The notes: generated from the letters alone by a model not told the origin. Shown: positions 1 to 7,717, numbered from the stretch's first letter. The stretch: DNA of 11,357 nt from Cytophagales bacterium (GCA_003454975.1 DMST01000343.1:1-11357); one strand, 5' to 3'. Program-made: numbers and translations.

Positions 1-861
1 CCACTGGTCGCCGTTGCGTACGAAGAGCGGCCCGCCGCTATCACCCTGCACGGTGCCTGCTTCGTATTCGATGGCCAAGGCCTCGCTGGTGCCGTCCCCA
101 AGAATCTCCTCATCTGTAGTGATGTCATCGTCGCCCAGGGAGTTCACAAACCCATCCAGGTCATCGAAGTCGAAGGCCAGCAAGCCCCCACCGTAAGTCA
201 CGCCATTGGCACGGGTGGTGATTCCGCCCACAATGCGGTCCAGATGGTTGGCCAGCGCGTGCTTACGCGAGTACAAATCCGGGTCCTGGCCGTCCGTAGC
301 GGAGTAGTCACCAAAGCCGCAGCCATATACGAGGCCACCCAGGTCTTCGGTACTGGTGGTATGGAGTGGGGCAGGGGTAACGTCGGTATTGGCTCTACTC
401 AACCGTACCAAACACAAGTCGTTGGCATCTGCGTATTCCTGATCTCCATTGAGCCAGGTAGGGTGCATCACAATTTCGGCGACCTCGTACACTTGACTGC
501 TGGTATTGGGGTCGTTGCCAAAGGTAACCTGGATGCCGCTGGCAGGTGCCACGTCATTTTGCTCCTGAATATCATAGAAGTTGTGACCGGCCGTTAAAAT
601 CCACTCTTGAGTAATCAAAGTACCAGAGGCTACGTATTCGGCATTGTCGCTCCCGTCCAGGCTGTAGCTAAAGAAAACTACAGCACTGAAATTGGGTAGG
701 TCCGCAGCGTTACTAGCTGCCAGGGCCTCGTACTCCTGCAGCGTTTTATCATGGCGAATGCCAAAGGCGGTGGCCTCCGGCAGGAAAATCTCGCTGTCGC
801 AGGAAAGGGTAAACAAGGCCAGGAGGCCAAAAAGAAAAAGAGGAGAGCGTTGCTTCAACAT
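1..861 (-). CDS. Trypsin-like serine protease (peptidase S1) lipoprotein, C-terminus cut by the window edge
   Basis: This is an open frame of 287 codons that starts at ATG 859-861 and runs off the left edge. The N-terminus has a basic start, a hydrophobic stretch and a Cys at residue 21 (LFTLSC), so it is probably an exported lipoprotein; the lipobox is not ideal. The chymotrypsin-fold catalytic triad is readable in order: His93 in LTAGH, Asp148 in ANDLCLVRL and Ser275 in QGDSGGPLF. The predicted role is cleavage of peptide bonds outside the cytoplasm. The residue six before the catalytic Ser, which is Asp in trypsin, appears to be Gly269, so true Arg/Lys specificity is not expected (inference from spacing). 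The usual Cys in the QGDSGG approach is Val271. No Shine-Dalgarno is seen. A TATATTGG box on the minus strand (plus coordinates 879-886) lies 17 bases before the ATG and could be a -7 element. The missing C-terminus could carry a sorting domain. Confidence 0.9.
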   Translation of the reverse strand, partial: MLKQRSPLFLFGLLALFTLSCDSEIFLPEATAFGIRHDKTLQEYEALAASNAADLPNFSAVVFFSYSLDGSDNAEYVASGTLITQEWILTAGHNFYDIQEQNDVAPASGIQVTFGNDPNTSSQVYEVAEIVMHPTWLNGDQEYADANDLCLVRLSRANTDVTPAPLHTTSTEDLGGLVYGCGFGDYSATDGQDPDLYSRKHALANHLDRIVGGITTRANGVTYGGGLLAFDFDDLDGFVNSLGDDDITTDEEILGDGTSEALAIEYEAGTVQGDSGGPLFVRNGDQW

Positions 862-999
862 GGTCAGTTGGGTTTGTTCCAATATACGAGGAAGAGGGTT
901 TATAAATTGTCCGTTGCTAGTTATCAATTATTACCTACTTACTCAGATCGAGGCTAGAGAGGAGTAGGCGCGAACATGGTGAGAAACGGTTTTTGAACC

Positions 1000-3900
1000 C
1001 TAGATCTTGGCATTTGCTGCCGGGATGGTCACCTTCAGCAGGGAACCTTCCCCCTTCTTGCTATCCATAGATACTTTACCCCCCATGGCTTCTACTTGGG
1101 TTTTCACCAAAAAGAGTCCAAACCCTTTGCCCGGATGGGAGGTATTGAAGCGCTGATATAGGCGGAATAGTTTATCCTTAGCCAAAGCCATATCCAGCCC
1201 TATTCCATTGTCAGCTATCTGCAGGGTAACCCACTTTTGCTCCTTCACCACAGATACCTCTACCCAAGAGGCTGGTTTTTGAGGATCTGCGTACTTGATG
1301 GCATTGTGCAGCAGATTGTACACAATACTTTGCAGATAAGGAGCCAGACCCCGAACGTAGGCCTGAGTTCCCTCGGGATACTTCAGCGTCACCGCATTTT
1401 GCTCTGCTTCGGGTGTCAAGGAATCCACCACCTTAGCCAAGATGGAGCCCAAGTCAACGATAGTAAACGTGAGTCCGACTCCCTTCTTGATATCGAGGAT
1501 CAGGTTGAGGTCGGCCACGGTTTCCTTCAAGTCTTGGGCACTCCCTTTCAAACGACCAATCACGTTTTGGGTGTATTCTTCAAAGCTATCCAGGGGAGGC
1601 AAGATGGATAAAAGGCCTTCAAACTGGCTAATGGGGGACTTCAGGTTGTGGGCCGTGATAAAGGCAAACTGTTCCAATTGGTTGTTTTGCTCGGCTAGCT
1701 CTTCATTGGCAGAAATGAGTTCTTGATTTCGCTGATCTACCAACACCTCCAAGTTCTTCTTTATTTTGCGCAGCTCGGTACGTTGGCGGGCCATTTCTAC
1801 ATTCCGTTTCGCCAAGTCGTCACTAGTATATTTTAGTTCAACATTTTGCTGCTCGATCTCTTCATTTTGTGTGGCTATTTCCTCATTGCGCTCCTGTATA
1901 GTCCGGGTTCGTTCGTCTACCAATTGAGCAAGCTGGGCATTTCTTCTACGCAAACTCCCGGCTCGCCATCTGAAACCACCCCAAATACAAACCACAAAGG
2001 CTAGGATGGCTAGACCCCTAAACCATGACTGTTGCCAGAAAGGGGATAGTATGCGAATAACCAGGGTATCGCCAGGATCGTCCCAATAGCCGGTGTGGCT
2101 GGCCGCCTGCACCTCTAGCCGGTAGGTGCCCGGTGCCAGCGAGGTATAGTTCAGGTAGGATTGCGGTCCTGGGTTTTGCCATTCGGACTCGTAAGGCAAC
2201 AGTCGGTACCGAATGGCGTTTGGTTCTTCCGACAGGAAATCGAGGGCGGCTACGCGCACCCGAAAATCGTTCTGATCATAGTCTAGTACCAGGGTGTCTT
2301 TTTCCAGTACCGAAGCCGGTAGAATACCCGCCGCCGTTGATCCGCCAGGCTGATTGGTGAGGTGAAACTCGGTAATCAGGGTGGGCGGTGCGTTGGTTTT
2401 GATTTCAATTTCTTCCGGGCGAAACCAGTTAACTCCGTTGATGCCCCCAAAGTAGAACGTACCGTCCGAAGCTTTCAAATAGGCTCCGGTATTGAACTCA
2501 TCACTTTGTAGCCCGTCGGCTTCTGAAAAATTGAAGAACGATTCCTCGTCAGGGTCAAACCGGGATAACCCTGCATTGGTGCTCATCCAGAGGTAGCCGG
2601 CTTCGTCTTGCATTATGCCATATACCACATTATTGGGTAGCCCCGCCGCTGTATTATACACCAGAAAATCATCGGTATCGGGCCGATAACGGGCAAACCC
2701 TCCCCCCCAGGTAGTAACCCAAATAGTTCCGTCCCGATCCTCAAACACATTTTTCACATAGTCATTGGGTAATGAGTGACCATCAGTAGGGTTCTGACTG
2801 TACGGCCTGAACTTACCGGAGGCCAGGTCCAACACGCAAAGTCCGTGGGTGGTACCCACCCAAACTTCCTGGCCAATCTGAGTTAGGTTGGTTACCACAT
2901 TGTAATTCATGGTGGTGGGATCGTCCGGATCAATAGGATACGCATACACCGCCCCCGTAGCTGAGTGGTAGCGGTATAGGCCAGAAGGAGAACCCAAAAT
3001 AGCTTCTTCTGAGTTGATCCAGACCATAGAGTTCACCCCTCCAATTGTCATGGAAAAGGGTGGCAAACTTAGCTGTCGGGTATTGAGGTCATACAATAAC
3101 AACCCCATGTTGGTCCCCACCCAATAGACACCTGCCTGGCTGCCCGACTTGAAAAAGTTGATACGAACACGTTTCTGGCTTCCAGGATAGTATAGTGGCT
3201 GAGAATGAATCACCTGCTGGTGCTCAAAATCTACCACATCTAAGCCTTGGGCAGTGCCTACCAAAATCCAGCCTTCTGGGGTTTCGAAGAAGTTGCCCAC
3301 GTACGCATGATTCAACGAAAAATCGCGGTCGGGTTGGAACTGTAGAAGATGAAACGGATACCGATTGGGGTTAAACACGTTGAGGCCATATCCGTTGGTG
3401 CCTACCCAAAGTACCCCATCCTGGCTAAAGCCCAAATCATAGGACAGATCACCCGACAAGCTTTTCGCATCCGCAGGATCATGTACAAAAGGCTCCAAAA
3501 AGACGGAGTCTTTAAACCTCTGTAATACATTATTAGCTAGCCAAAGCTGGCCTTGTTCATCTTCCAGAATATCGTGAATCTCGTTCCAAACATCCGGTAC
3601 GTTTTTGTTCAGGTAGGGAACAAGTCGTTTTTCGGCAGGCAGGTATTGGTGCAGCCCACGGGCAGTACCTATCCAAATTCTACCTTGAGAATCTTGGTAG
3701 AGGGCATGAATAGTAAGCTGTCGGTCTATTTCAACCTCTAGCGGCAATTCATCAAACGTCTGCTGATACTCATAGTCTAAATCATAGACGAACAAGCCGT
3801 AATTGGTACCAATAAACAGGGCACTATCGGTTTCTAAGAAACTATAGGTTTGCAAATCTCTCAGCTCAGGAAATAAATCGTACCGAAATTCTTCCGTTTC

Positions 3901-4371
3901 CTGATCAAAGTACAACACCCCGTCTCGCGTGCCTACCAGCAGGTCATCATTGCGTAGTGCATACAGGGAAAGAAGGTTGTTCCACCGATGATAGGGTGCC
4001 GACGGAATAGGAATATGTTGATGAAACTGATCCTGCTGATAATCATACCGGCCCATTCCAAAGTCGGTACTTACCCAGAGATTCCCCTGTGAATCAAGGG
4101 TGAGCCCCCACACCTGATTGTTGTTTAACGAGGTGGAATCCCCCTGCCTGGCGTAGTAGGTGATGAAACTTTGGCCATCGTATCGGTTGAGGCCATCGCG
4201 GGTGGCAATCCACATGAACCCCTTGGGATCTTGCAACAGATCCTGCACGGCAGCCTGAGAAAGTCCCTCTTTCACTGAGAGCCTGAGAAAACGATTTTCT
4301 CCCGCCGGAGAAAGCGGTTGAGACCATCCTCGTAGACAAATAAATACCAGACTAAGGCAAAATAGCCGCAT
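1000..4371 (-). CDS. Periplasmic-sensing membrane histidine kinase with two-component propeller repeats and Y_Y_Y domain
   Basis: This 1123-residue protein has the layout of Bacteroidota propeller sensor kinases. A signal peptide (1-17) is followed by about 14 two-component propeller repeats (roughly 38-650), each with a WIGT/WVGT-x-x-GL-x-x-[FY] signature such as FMWIATRDGLNRYDG. That number fits two seven-bladed beta propellers. A Y_Y_Y domain (about 700-776) precedes one membrane helix (about 783-803). A long coiled coil (about 808-900) then leads to the kinase core. The phospho-acceptor is His908 in FITAHNLKSPI, the N box has Asn1023 (LLHNAIKY), the G1 box is DNGIGLD (1054-1060) and the G2 box is GKGFGLFLVK (1081-1090). 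Classical hybrid propeller regulators end with a receiver and an AraC helix-turn-helix; this one stops after the ATPase domain, so a separate response regulator must exist, and none is in the window. The ligand is unknown. It is divergent from the lipoprotein gene at 4710 and could share regulatory sequence with it. The ATG start at 4369-4371 directly begins the signal peptide. Confidence 0.93.
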   Translation of the reverse strand: MRLFCLSLVFICLRGWSQPLSPAGENRFLRLSVKEGLSQAAVQDLLQDPKGFMWIATRDGLNRYDGQSFITYYARQGDSTSLNNNQVWGLTLDSQGNLWVSTDFGMGRYDYQQDQFHQHIPIPSAPYHRWNNLLSLYALRNDDLLVGTRDGVLYFDQETEEFRYDLFPELRDLQTYSFLETDSALFIGTNYGLFVYDLDYEYQQTFDELPLEVEIDRQLTIHALYQDSQGRIWIGTARGLHQYLPAEKRLVPYLNKNVPDVWNEIHDILEDEQGQLWLANNVLQRFKDSVFLEPFVHDPADAKSLSGDLSYDLGFSQDGVLWVGTNGYGLNVFNPNRYPFHLLQFQPDRDFSLNHAYVGNFFETPEGWILVGTAQGLDVVDFEHQQVIHSQPLYYPGSQKRVRINFFKSGSQAGVYWVGTNMGLLLYDLNTRQLSLPPFSMTIGGVNSMVWINSEEAILGSPSGLYRYHSATGAVYAYPIDPDDPTTMNYNVVTNLTQIGQEVWVGTTHGLCVLDLASGKFRPYSQNPTDGHSLPNDYVKNVFEDRDGTIWVTTWGGGFARYRPDTDDFLVYNTAAGLPNNVVYGIMQDEAGYLWMSTNAGLSRFDPDEESFFNFSEADGLQSDEFNTGAYLKASDGTFYFGGINGVNWFRPEEIEIKTNAPPTLITEFHLTNQPGGSTAAGILPASVLEKDTLVLDYDQNDFRVRVAALDFLSEEPNAIRYRLLPYESEWQNPGPQSYLNYTSLAPGTYRLEVQAASHTGYWDDPGDTLVIRILSPFWQQSWFRGLAILAFVVCIWGGFRWRAGSLRRRNAQLAQLVDERTRTIQERNEEIATQNEEIEQQNVELKYTSDDLAKRNVEMARQRTELRKIKKNLEVLVDQRNQELISANEELAEQNNQLEQFAFITAHNLKSPISQFEGLLSILPPLDSFEEYTQNVIGRLKGSAQDLKETVADLNLILDIKKGVGLTFTIVDLGSILAKVVDSLTPEAEQNAVTLKYPEGTQAYVRGLAPYLQSIVYNLLHNAIKYADPQKPASWVEVSVVKEQKWVTLQIADNGIGLDMALAKDKLFRLYQRFNTSHPGKGFGLFLVKTQVEAMGGKVSMDSKKGEGSLLKVTIPAANAKI

Positions 4372-4709
4372 AGTGCTTTGCTGTATTTACCTTAAAATAA
4401 GGAAGGTTGTTGACAATGCAACAGCCCTTTCGATGAGTGAAGGGAGCGCCCTTTACAGGTCTTGATCACAGATGCTTGCCTTGAGTCTGTATGATCGCCA
4501 CACAATATCTTTATCGCCAGCAGCACTGAGGCGATTCTTATGGCACAAACCGATGTAAGGGACCTATACCTGGCTGTGGCTTAGGAGGCGCTACGCATGG
4601 GTGCGTAGGGTAGCCAACCCCAACCTTGGTAGTTTCATTAGAGAGTAGGTTGTTTGCTTATGATTTTTGCCGGTACTTCCTGCATCATTTTTCAAACTTT
4701 CACAAAATA
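4372..4709. other. Divergent intergenic region with three perfect inverted repeats
   Basis: This 338-base region lies between the kinase start (-) and the lipoprotein start (+), and I see no credible gene in it. It holds three perfect inverted repeats: AAGGG/CCCTT at 4440-4453 with a 4-base loop, ATCGCC/GGCGAT at 4513-4535 with an 11-base loop, and CTACGCA/TGCGTAG at 4591-4608 with a TGGG loop. The last is the strongest, with seven pairs and a tight loop. They could be operators, leader hairpins or remnants of repeat elements. None is followed by a clean T-run, so they do not look like ordinary terminators. Both flanking promoters must lie here. Confidence 0.5.
4392..4421 (-). promoter_or_regulatory. 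Candidate Bacteroidota-type promoter for the sensor kinase
   Basis: Reading the minus strand, a TTG (plus 4419-4421) is followed by a 19-base spacer and TATTTTAA (plus 4392-4399). The Bacteroidota housekeeping promoter is TTTG / TAnnTTTG with a spacer of about 19 bases. The -7 box here matches six of eight positions and the -33 box only its core TTG. It lies about 20 bases before the kinase ATG, which would make a short leader. This is a motif match by eye only. Confidence 0.3.
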
Positions 4710-5165
4710 ATGAAACAATCACTTTTTACCCTGATGCTACTAGGCTTGGTCGCTTGTCAAGCCACCGAGTCAAACCCACAAACCCAGGAAAAAGAAGGAG
4801 AACCCAATCCTATTTTGGGCACCTGGCAGCTGGTGTATAGTTCTATAGAACAGGGAGATTCTTTGCAGATTAAAGACTTTAGCCGTACTCAGTTCATCAA
4901 GATCATCAACGAGACACATTTTGCCTTCTTCAACCAATCAGATAGTAGCGCCGAGGGCTTCTATGCCGGAGCGGGTACCTATACCCTGGAGGGTACCGAC
5001 TACCAGGAAACGCTGTCTTTCATTGCCAGCCCGGAGTGGCGTAATTCGCATTTCGAATTCAAGCTGGAGTTTCGTGGTGACACTTTAGTACAGTTTGGCG
5101 AAGAGGATGTACCTGAGGCAGGTATCAAGCGGCACATCGTAGAGAAGTACTTTCGGGTGGAATAG
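4710..5165 (+). CDS. Small lipoprotein, lipocalin-like (calycin-type) hypothetical protein
   Basis: The protein has 151 residues. The start chosen is ATG 4710, because it directly begins a lipoprotein signal peptide, MKQSLFTLMLLGLVAC, with Cys16 as the lipidation site. An in-frame TTG at 4626 would add 28 residues ahead of the signal peptide and is unlikely. After a short charged linker (about 20-33) the mature part begins with ILGTWQLVYSS, followed by alternating strands (QFIKIINETHFAFF, AGAGTYTLEGTDYQETLSF, FEFKLEFRGDTLVQFG) and the ending KYFRVE. The GTW opening and the order of strands resemble small Bacteroidota lipocalin-like domains (DUF4488-type), which would make it a beta barrel that might bind a small hydrophobic ligand; that is inference, and no substrate can be named. 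It likely sits in the outer or inner membrane by its lipid anchor. It is divergent from the sensor kinase and convergent with the acetyltransferase, with a 42-base gap. Confidence 0.82.
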   Translation: MKQSLFTLMLLGLVACQATESNPQTQEKEGEPNPILGTWQLVYSSIEQGDSLQIKDFSRTQFIKIINETHFAFFNQSDSSAEGFYAGAGTYTLEGTDYQETLSFIASPEWRNSHFEFKLEFRGDTLVQFGEEDVPEAGIKRHIVEKYFRVE

Positions 5166-5185
5166 TGGTTCGGTATTGCTCATTG

Positions 5186-5199
5186 CCAGTTTTCACTGG
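5186..5199. terminator. Candidate bidirectional terminator hairpin between convergent genes
   Basis: A perfect stem CCAGT/ACTGG with a TTTC loop lies in the 42-base gap between the lipoprotein stop (5165) and the acetyltransferase stop (5208). One bulged G would add a sixth pair. A T-run occurs at 5212-5216 on the plus strand, about a dozen bases past the stem, so it is not a textbook intrinsic terminator. The position between convergent genes is the main support. Confidence 0.4.
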
Positions 5200-5207
5200 G
5201 CTACACC

Positions 5208-5735
5208 TTACTTTTTCAAGGCTAACCGAAAACCAAAAACGGGCAGTTGACCTTGCATAAAGTCCAGGTCTTCTGCTCGTTGGAATCCGAGCCGTTCGTA
5301 CATCCCCCAAGCCTGTTGCATGGCTTGGGTAGTATGGATCACCAGGTTTTGAGCGGGGCTCTCTTGCCCTTTGCGGATGCAATGTTCCGTCAGTAGTTTG
5401 CCAATGCCCATGCCGCGAGAACGCGTAGGAACCGCAAGCAGCCGAAACCCGCAGGCATTTTGCTCCTGGGTGGCAGTTCCGCCAGAGCCGTAGTCCTTCA
5501 TGTCATGGAAGTATACCACGGCACCACCCAAGACCCCTGAGTCTAACACCGCCACCAATAGCTCTACCTTAGGCTTCTCCATCCATTGGCCCACATTGCG
5601 GAGCAAGTTGTAGTAGGAGGGCATTTCATCAGGAGAGGGGAAACCTTCTAGCTGCGAATATACTTCCACCATTAGCTCACCAATTTCGGCGCATTCCTCG
5701 GGTCTGGCGCTACGAATCAAAGCGTCCTGGGACAT
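5208..5735 (-). CDS. GNAT-family N-acetyltransferase
   Basis: The protein has 175 residues from ATG 5733-5735; an in-frame GTG two codons upstream (5739-5741) is possible but less likely. It is a single cytoplasmic GNAT domain. The opening ALIRSARPEECAEIGELMVE is the typical beta1-alpha1 of the fold. Motif A is RLLAVPTRSRGMGIGKLL, with the pyrophosphate-binding R-G-M-G-I-G loop at about residues 107-112. Motif B is AWGMYERLGFQRAEDLDF near the C-terminus, where the Tyr commonly acts as the general acid. The reaction would be transfer of acetyl from acetyl-CoA to an amine. The substrate cannot be read from sequence, and the neighbours give no hint. The length is normal for the family. It is convergent with the lipoprotein gene on its 3' side, and 87 bases separate its start from the stop of the small SPFH-like gene upstream, so cotranscription is possible. 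Confidence 0.9.
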   Translation of the reverse strand: MSQDALIRSARPEECAEIGELMVEVYSQLEGFPSPDEMPSYYNLLRNVGQWMEKPKVELLVAVLDSGVLGGAVVYFHDMKDYGSGGTATQEQNACGFRLLAVPTRSRGMGIGKLLTEHCIRKGQESPAQNLVIHTTQAMQQAWGMYERLGFQRAEDLDFMQGQLPVFGFRLALKK

Positions 5736-5797
5736 GGGCACAATCTTGTGATAAAGAATACTGTGCTAATGAGGAAAAGGTTCCTGCTCCTGGCAAG

Positions 5798-5810
5798 CCC
5801 CCAAAAGGGG
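5798..5810 (-). terminator. Weak hairpin after the SPFH-like gene
   Basis: On the minus strand CCCC-TTTT-GGGG lies 13-25 bases beyond the stop of the gene ending at 5823. The stem is four G-C pairs plus one wobble and has no T-run after it. It may slow or stop transcription before the acetyltransferase gene, but the evidence is slight. Confidence 0.25.
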
Positions 5811-5822
5811 AGGCCTGCAGTA

Positions 5823-6239
5823 CTAATCAGGATAAACAGCTTGTAGCACCTGCATTTTTGTCACCTGAATGGAGCACTGATGCGGTTTGTGGTTCACGTA
5901 AAATTCTTGGTTGACTGTTTGGTTCAAGCGTCGGAATAATTCCTGCTGGTCAATAAGCGAAACCGCAACAGAATCCAATTCCCCCAGGGCCCGGCGGAAG
6001 ACCATTCGAACTCCTGGGGTGACTACCATTTTCCGTAATTCGGTGGGCGTGGAGTAGCCACATTTTCTATTCTTGTCTGCGGAGAAGGTATACTGCACCT
6101 TTACCTCCAGGTTCTCCCCGTTGCGGTCCAGCACATCAAAGGAAGTAGTCACTACGTCATCCACCACAGGAATGTATCGGATTGAGCAGGAGATCATCAG
6201 ACTCGACAAAAACAGAACCCATGCTTTTATTCTCTTCAT
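5823..6239 (-). CDS. Small lipoprotein resembling a minimal SPFH/Band 7 (prohibitin-like) domain
   Basis: The protein has 138 residues and starts at ATG 6237-6239. A basic N-terminus and hydrophobic stretch end at Cys18 (SSLMISC), so it is probably a lipoprotein. The rest reads like the core of a prohibitin or Band 7 domain. It has FDVLDRNGENLEVKVQYTFS (about 34-53), then TPGVRMVFRRALGELDSVAVS (74-94), then a helix LIDQQELFRRLNQTVNQEF (95-113), and finally IQVTKMQVLQAVYPD (124-138). This matches the family order: substrate strands, the v-x-P-x-v-x-x-x-x-R helix, the helix ending in a bent arm, and the closing strand I-x-x-I-x-x-P. SPFH proteins usually continue into a long coiled coil that drives oligomer assembly; here the protein ends at that point. 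It lies 67 bases downstream of the ZU5-like lipoprotein gene on the same strand, so the two are probably cotranscribed. The SPFH call is by pattern only; otherwise it is an unassigned lipoprotein. Confidence 0.8.
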   Translation of the reverse strand: MKRIKAWVLFLSSLMISCSIRYIPVVDDVVTTSFDVLDRNGENLEVKVQYTFSADKNRKCGYSTPTELRKMVVTPGVRMVFRRALGELDSVAVSLIDQQELFRRLNQTVNQEFYVNHKPHQCSIQVTKMQVLQAVYPD

Positions 6240-6306
6240 TACGTGTGAAAACCTACCTGGAGTTTGGCGCTAAATCCCATTTTTTGGCTGCAAGTTCCCG
6301 CTATTC

Positions 6307-7377
6307 TTATAATTCTTCCATTTGATTGGCTAATTGCTCTAGCGTGGTAGGCACCAGCTCAATTTCCGTCTTGGCAAAATCCTGAGTCTGAAACGATTTT
6401 TTATATAAGTAGGGAGTATCTTCCATTACGGAAAAAACGATCAGTGTAACCTGCCTGCCGGAAGGCAGCCCAGAAAACCTGGCTGGTTGTCCATCGAAAG
6501 AAAATCCGGACATCAAGCTATTGATGTCCTCAAAAACCAAAAATAAGTCAACATACTCGAGGTCCTGGTTCTCAATCTCGATCTCAATAGAACGCTTTGG
6601 GGTGGGATCGTCCCAGAACCGGTCACAGTTGATCCACCCCATTTTGTTAATACCCATCACTTGGTATAGCTGCCTATAGTGGTGGGCTTCGCTACCCTCT
6701 TCCCTCCAGTAGGAAGAGTCTGTATCTAACAAGGTACTATCCACGTTAGAGGAAATGGTGTCCTGAAAATTAGGGGCAGAAAAGGCAGTCCGGTTTGCCA
6801 CGGGAAGAAATACCCCTTCCGAGAGGGGCTTGGGTAGCAGCCCTGCCGACCTAAAGGGTTGATCAGTAGGCTTCCAGTTCATGCTTTGCAGGCTGTCACG
6901 CTCCCCCATAAAGAGCTGCATGGGCTCGTCGGTAAGGCGCGGAAACTGAACAGCAAGCTGCTCTCCAGGTTTGATTTGGAGGGCGCGGCCTCCCGAGCTC
7001 ATTTGAAGATGATAGGCGCCACCCGTCTCCAGTAGCTGGCCGTCAGATACAGTCTGCGCGTTGTGCAGTAACATTTGCTCTACGCTGGTTAGCTCCAGCA
7101 GTTCTACCTGGATACGCTCTCCAAGCGGAGATCCATCCACCGTCTCCAGAAAATCCGGGTCTACGTACACCGTAGTGCCGTGTTTTCCCTGAATGATTTC
7201 TACGCTTTCACCAGAAACGGTAAACTTCTGGACCGGTTCGGCTATGGAAGCTAGCATATCCTTTACCTCCTGCCGCGCAGCGGCTATCTGGGCAGGTGAA
7301 GGTTTTTCAGGGGTGGAGGTACAGGCCAAGGCCAACAAAGTCCACAGCAGTAGGAGGGGAGAGGTTTTCTTTAGCAT
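6307..7377 (-). CDS. Lipoprotein with an N-terminal ZU5-like domain
   Basis: The protein has 356 residues and starts at ATG 7375-7377. The signal peptide ends at a good lipobox, LLALAC, with Cys19. Residues about 52-148 resemble the ZU5-like module seen in many Bacteroidota surface proteins. The matching pieces are GKHGTTVYVDPDFLETVDGS, then RIQVELLELTSVEQMLL, TVSDGQLLETGGAYHLQM and LQIKPGEQLAVQFP. A middle segment rich in Ser and Asp (about 200-225) leads to a second conserved-looking patch, MGINKMGWINCDRFWDDP (about 241-258). A beta-rich C-terminal domain follows. No catalytic residues are evident, so a structural or interaction role at the cell envelope is more likely than an enzyme. A minus-strand TATATTAG box (plus 7393-7400) lies about 15 bases before the start and could be a -7 element. 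The gene is followed 67 bases later by the SPFH-like lipoprotein gene. Confidence 0.88.
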   Translation of the reverse strand: MLKKTSPLLLLWTLLALACTSTPEKPSPAQIAAARQEVKDMLASIAEPVQKFTVSGESVEIIQGKHGTTVYVDPDFLETVDGSPLGERIQVELLELTSVEQMLLHNAQTVSDGQLLETGGAYHLQMSSGGRALQIKPGEQLAVQFPRLTDEPMQLFMGERDSLQSMNWKPTDQPFRSAGLLPKPLSEGVFLPVANRTAFSAPNFQDTISSNVDSTLLDTDSSYWREEGSEAHHYRQLYQVMGINKMGWINCDRFWDDPTPKRSIEIEIENQDLEYVDLFLVFEDINSLMSGFSFDGQPARFSGLPSGRQVTLIVFSVMEDTPYLYKKSFQTQDFAKTEIELVPTTLEQLANQMEEL

Positions 7378-7717
7378 AGTCAGAATTTTGCCCTAATATA
7401 TTTGTTTCCTGCCCGATTCCTACCCGGAAAGCCGTACTTGTGATTAGAAGCCTGGTGAGCAGTTAGCGTGAGAGCCTTTGGTGCACCTTGATTTCCGAAC
7501 TGAATATATACAAGTAGGTCCCTATTTAGCTAAAGGTGGTAGAGCGTCAAATTTCACAATCCATCTCAACCTTAAAAAGCCTGCTTTTTTTGGGGCATGT
7601 CCTGTGGTGAAAGGGAAAGCTTTTAACACTACTTACTGAGGGTGATTCCTAATGATAAAGCGTAGTTCCATACCCTATTTCCCCGTGGGCTTCCGGGGTA
7701 GAATTCCTTTGTATTCT
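7378..7717. other. Non-coding gap between the effector gene and the ZU5-like lipoprotein gene
   Basis: I see no credible gene in these 340 bases; short frames here are antisense to, or run into, the effector gene and look random. It contains an A/T-rich hairpin (7574-7589), a 10-base palindrome TTTAGCTAAA (7525-7534), a short GC stem CCCCG/CGGGG (7681-7698) 20 bases past the effector stop, and the likely promoter of the lipoprotein gene at its left end. The gap separates two transcription units that share a strand. Confidence 0.5.
7574..7589 (-). terminator. Candidate terminator for the effector genes
   Basis: AAAAAG and CTTTTT form a six-pair stem around a four-base loop, with T-runs on either side depending on the strand. 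It lies about 130 bases past the stop of the calpain-like effector on the minus strand. The stem is A/T rich, which makes it a weak terminator. A bidirectional role is possible. Confidence 0.3.

Noticed and set aside
244..597. Plus-strand open frame of 117 codons
   Set aside because: It is antisense to the serine protease, whose catalytic motifs are all in the minus-strand frame; the plus-strand product has no recognisable feature.
988..999. GGTT/AACC hairpin just after the kinase stop codon
   Set aside because: Only four pairs and no following T-run on the minus strand; it is within what chance gives.
4094..4339. Minus-strand open frame of 81 codons inside the kinase gene
   Set aside because: It is an out-of-frame shadow of the signal peptide and first propeller repeats.
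4626..4709. TTG start that would extend the lipoprotein by 28 residues
   Set aside because: The extension would bury the lipoprotein signal peptide that begins at ATG 4710, and TTG starts are rare in Bacteroidota.
7397..7404. A perfect plus-strand TATATTTG, matching the Bacteroidota -7 consensus TAnnTTTG
   Set aside because: No plus-strand gene follows it for over 2 kb, and no TTTG box sits at the right distance upstream. The overlapping minus-strand TATATTAG before the lipoprotein gene is more likely to matter.
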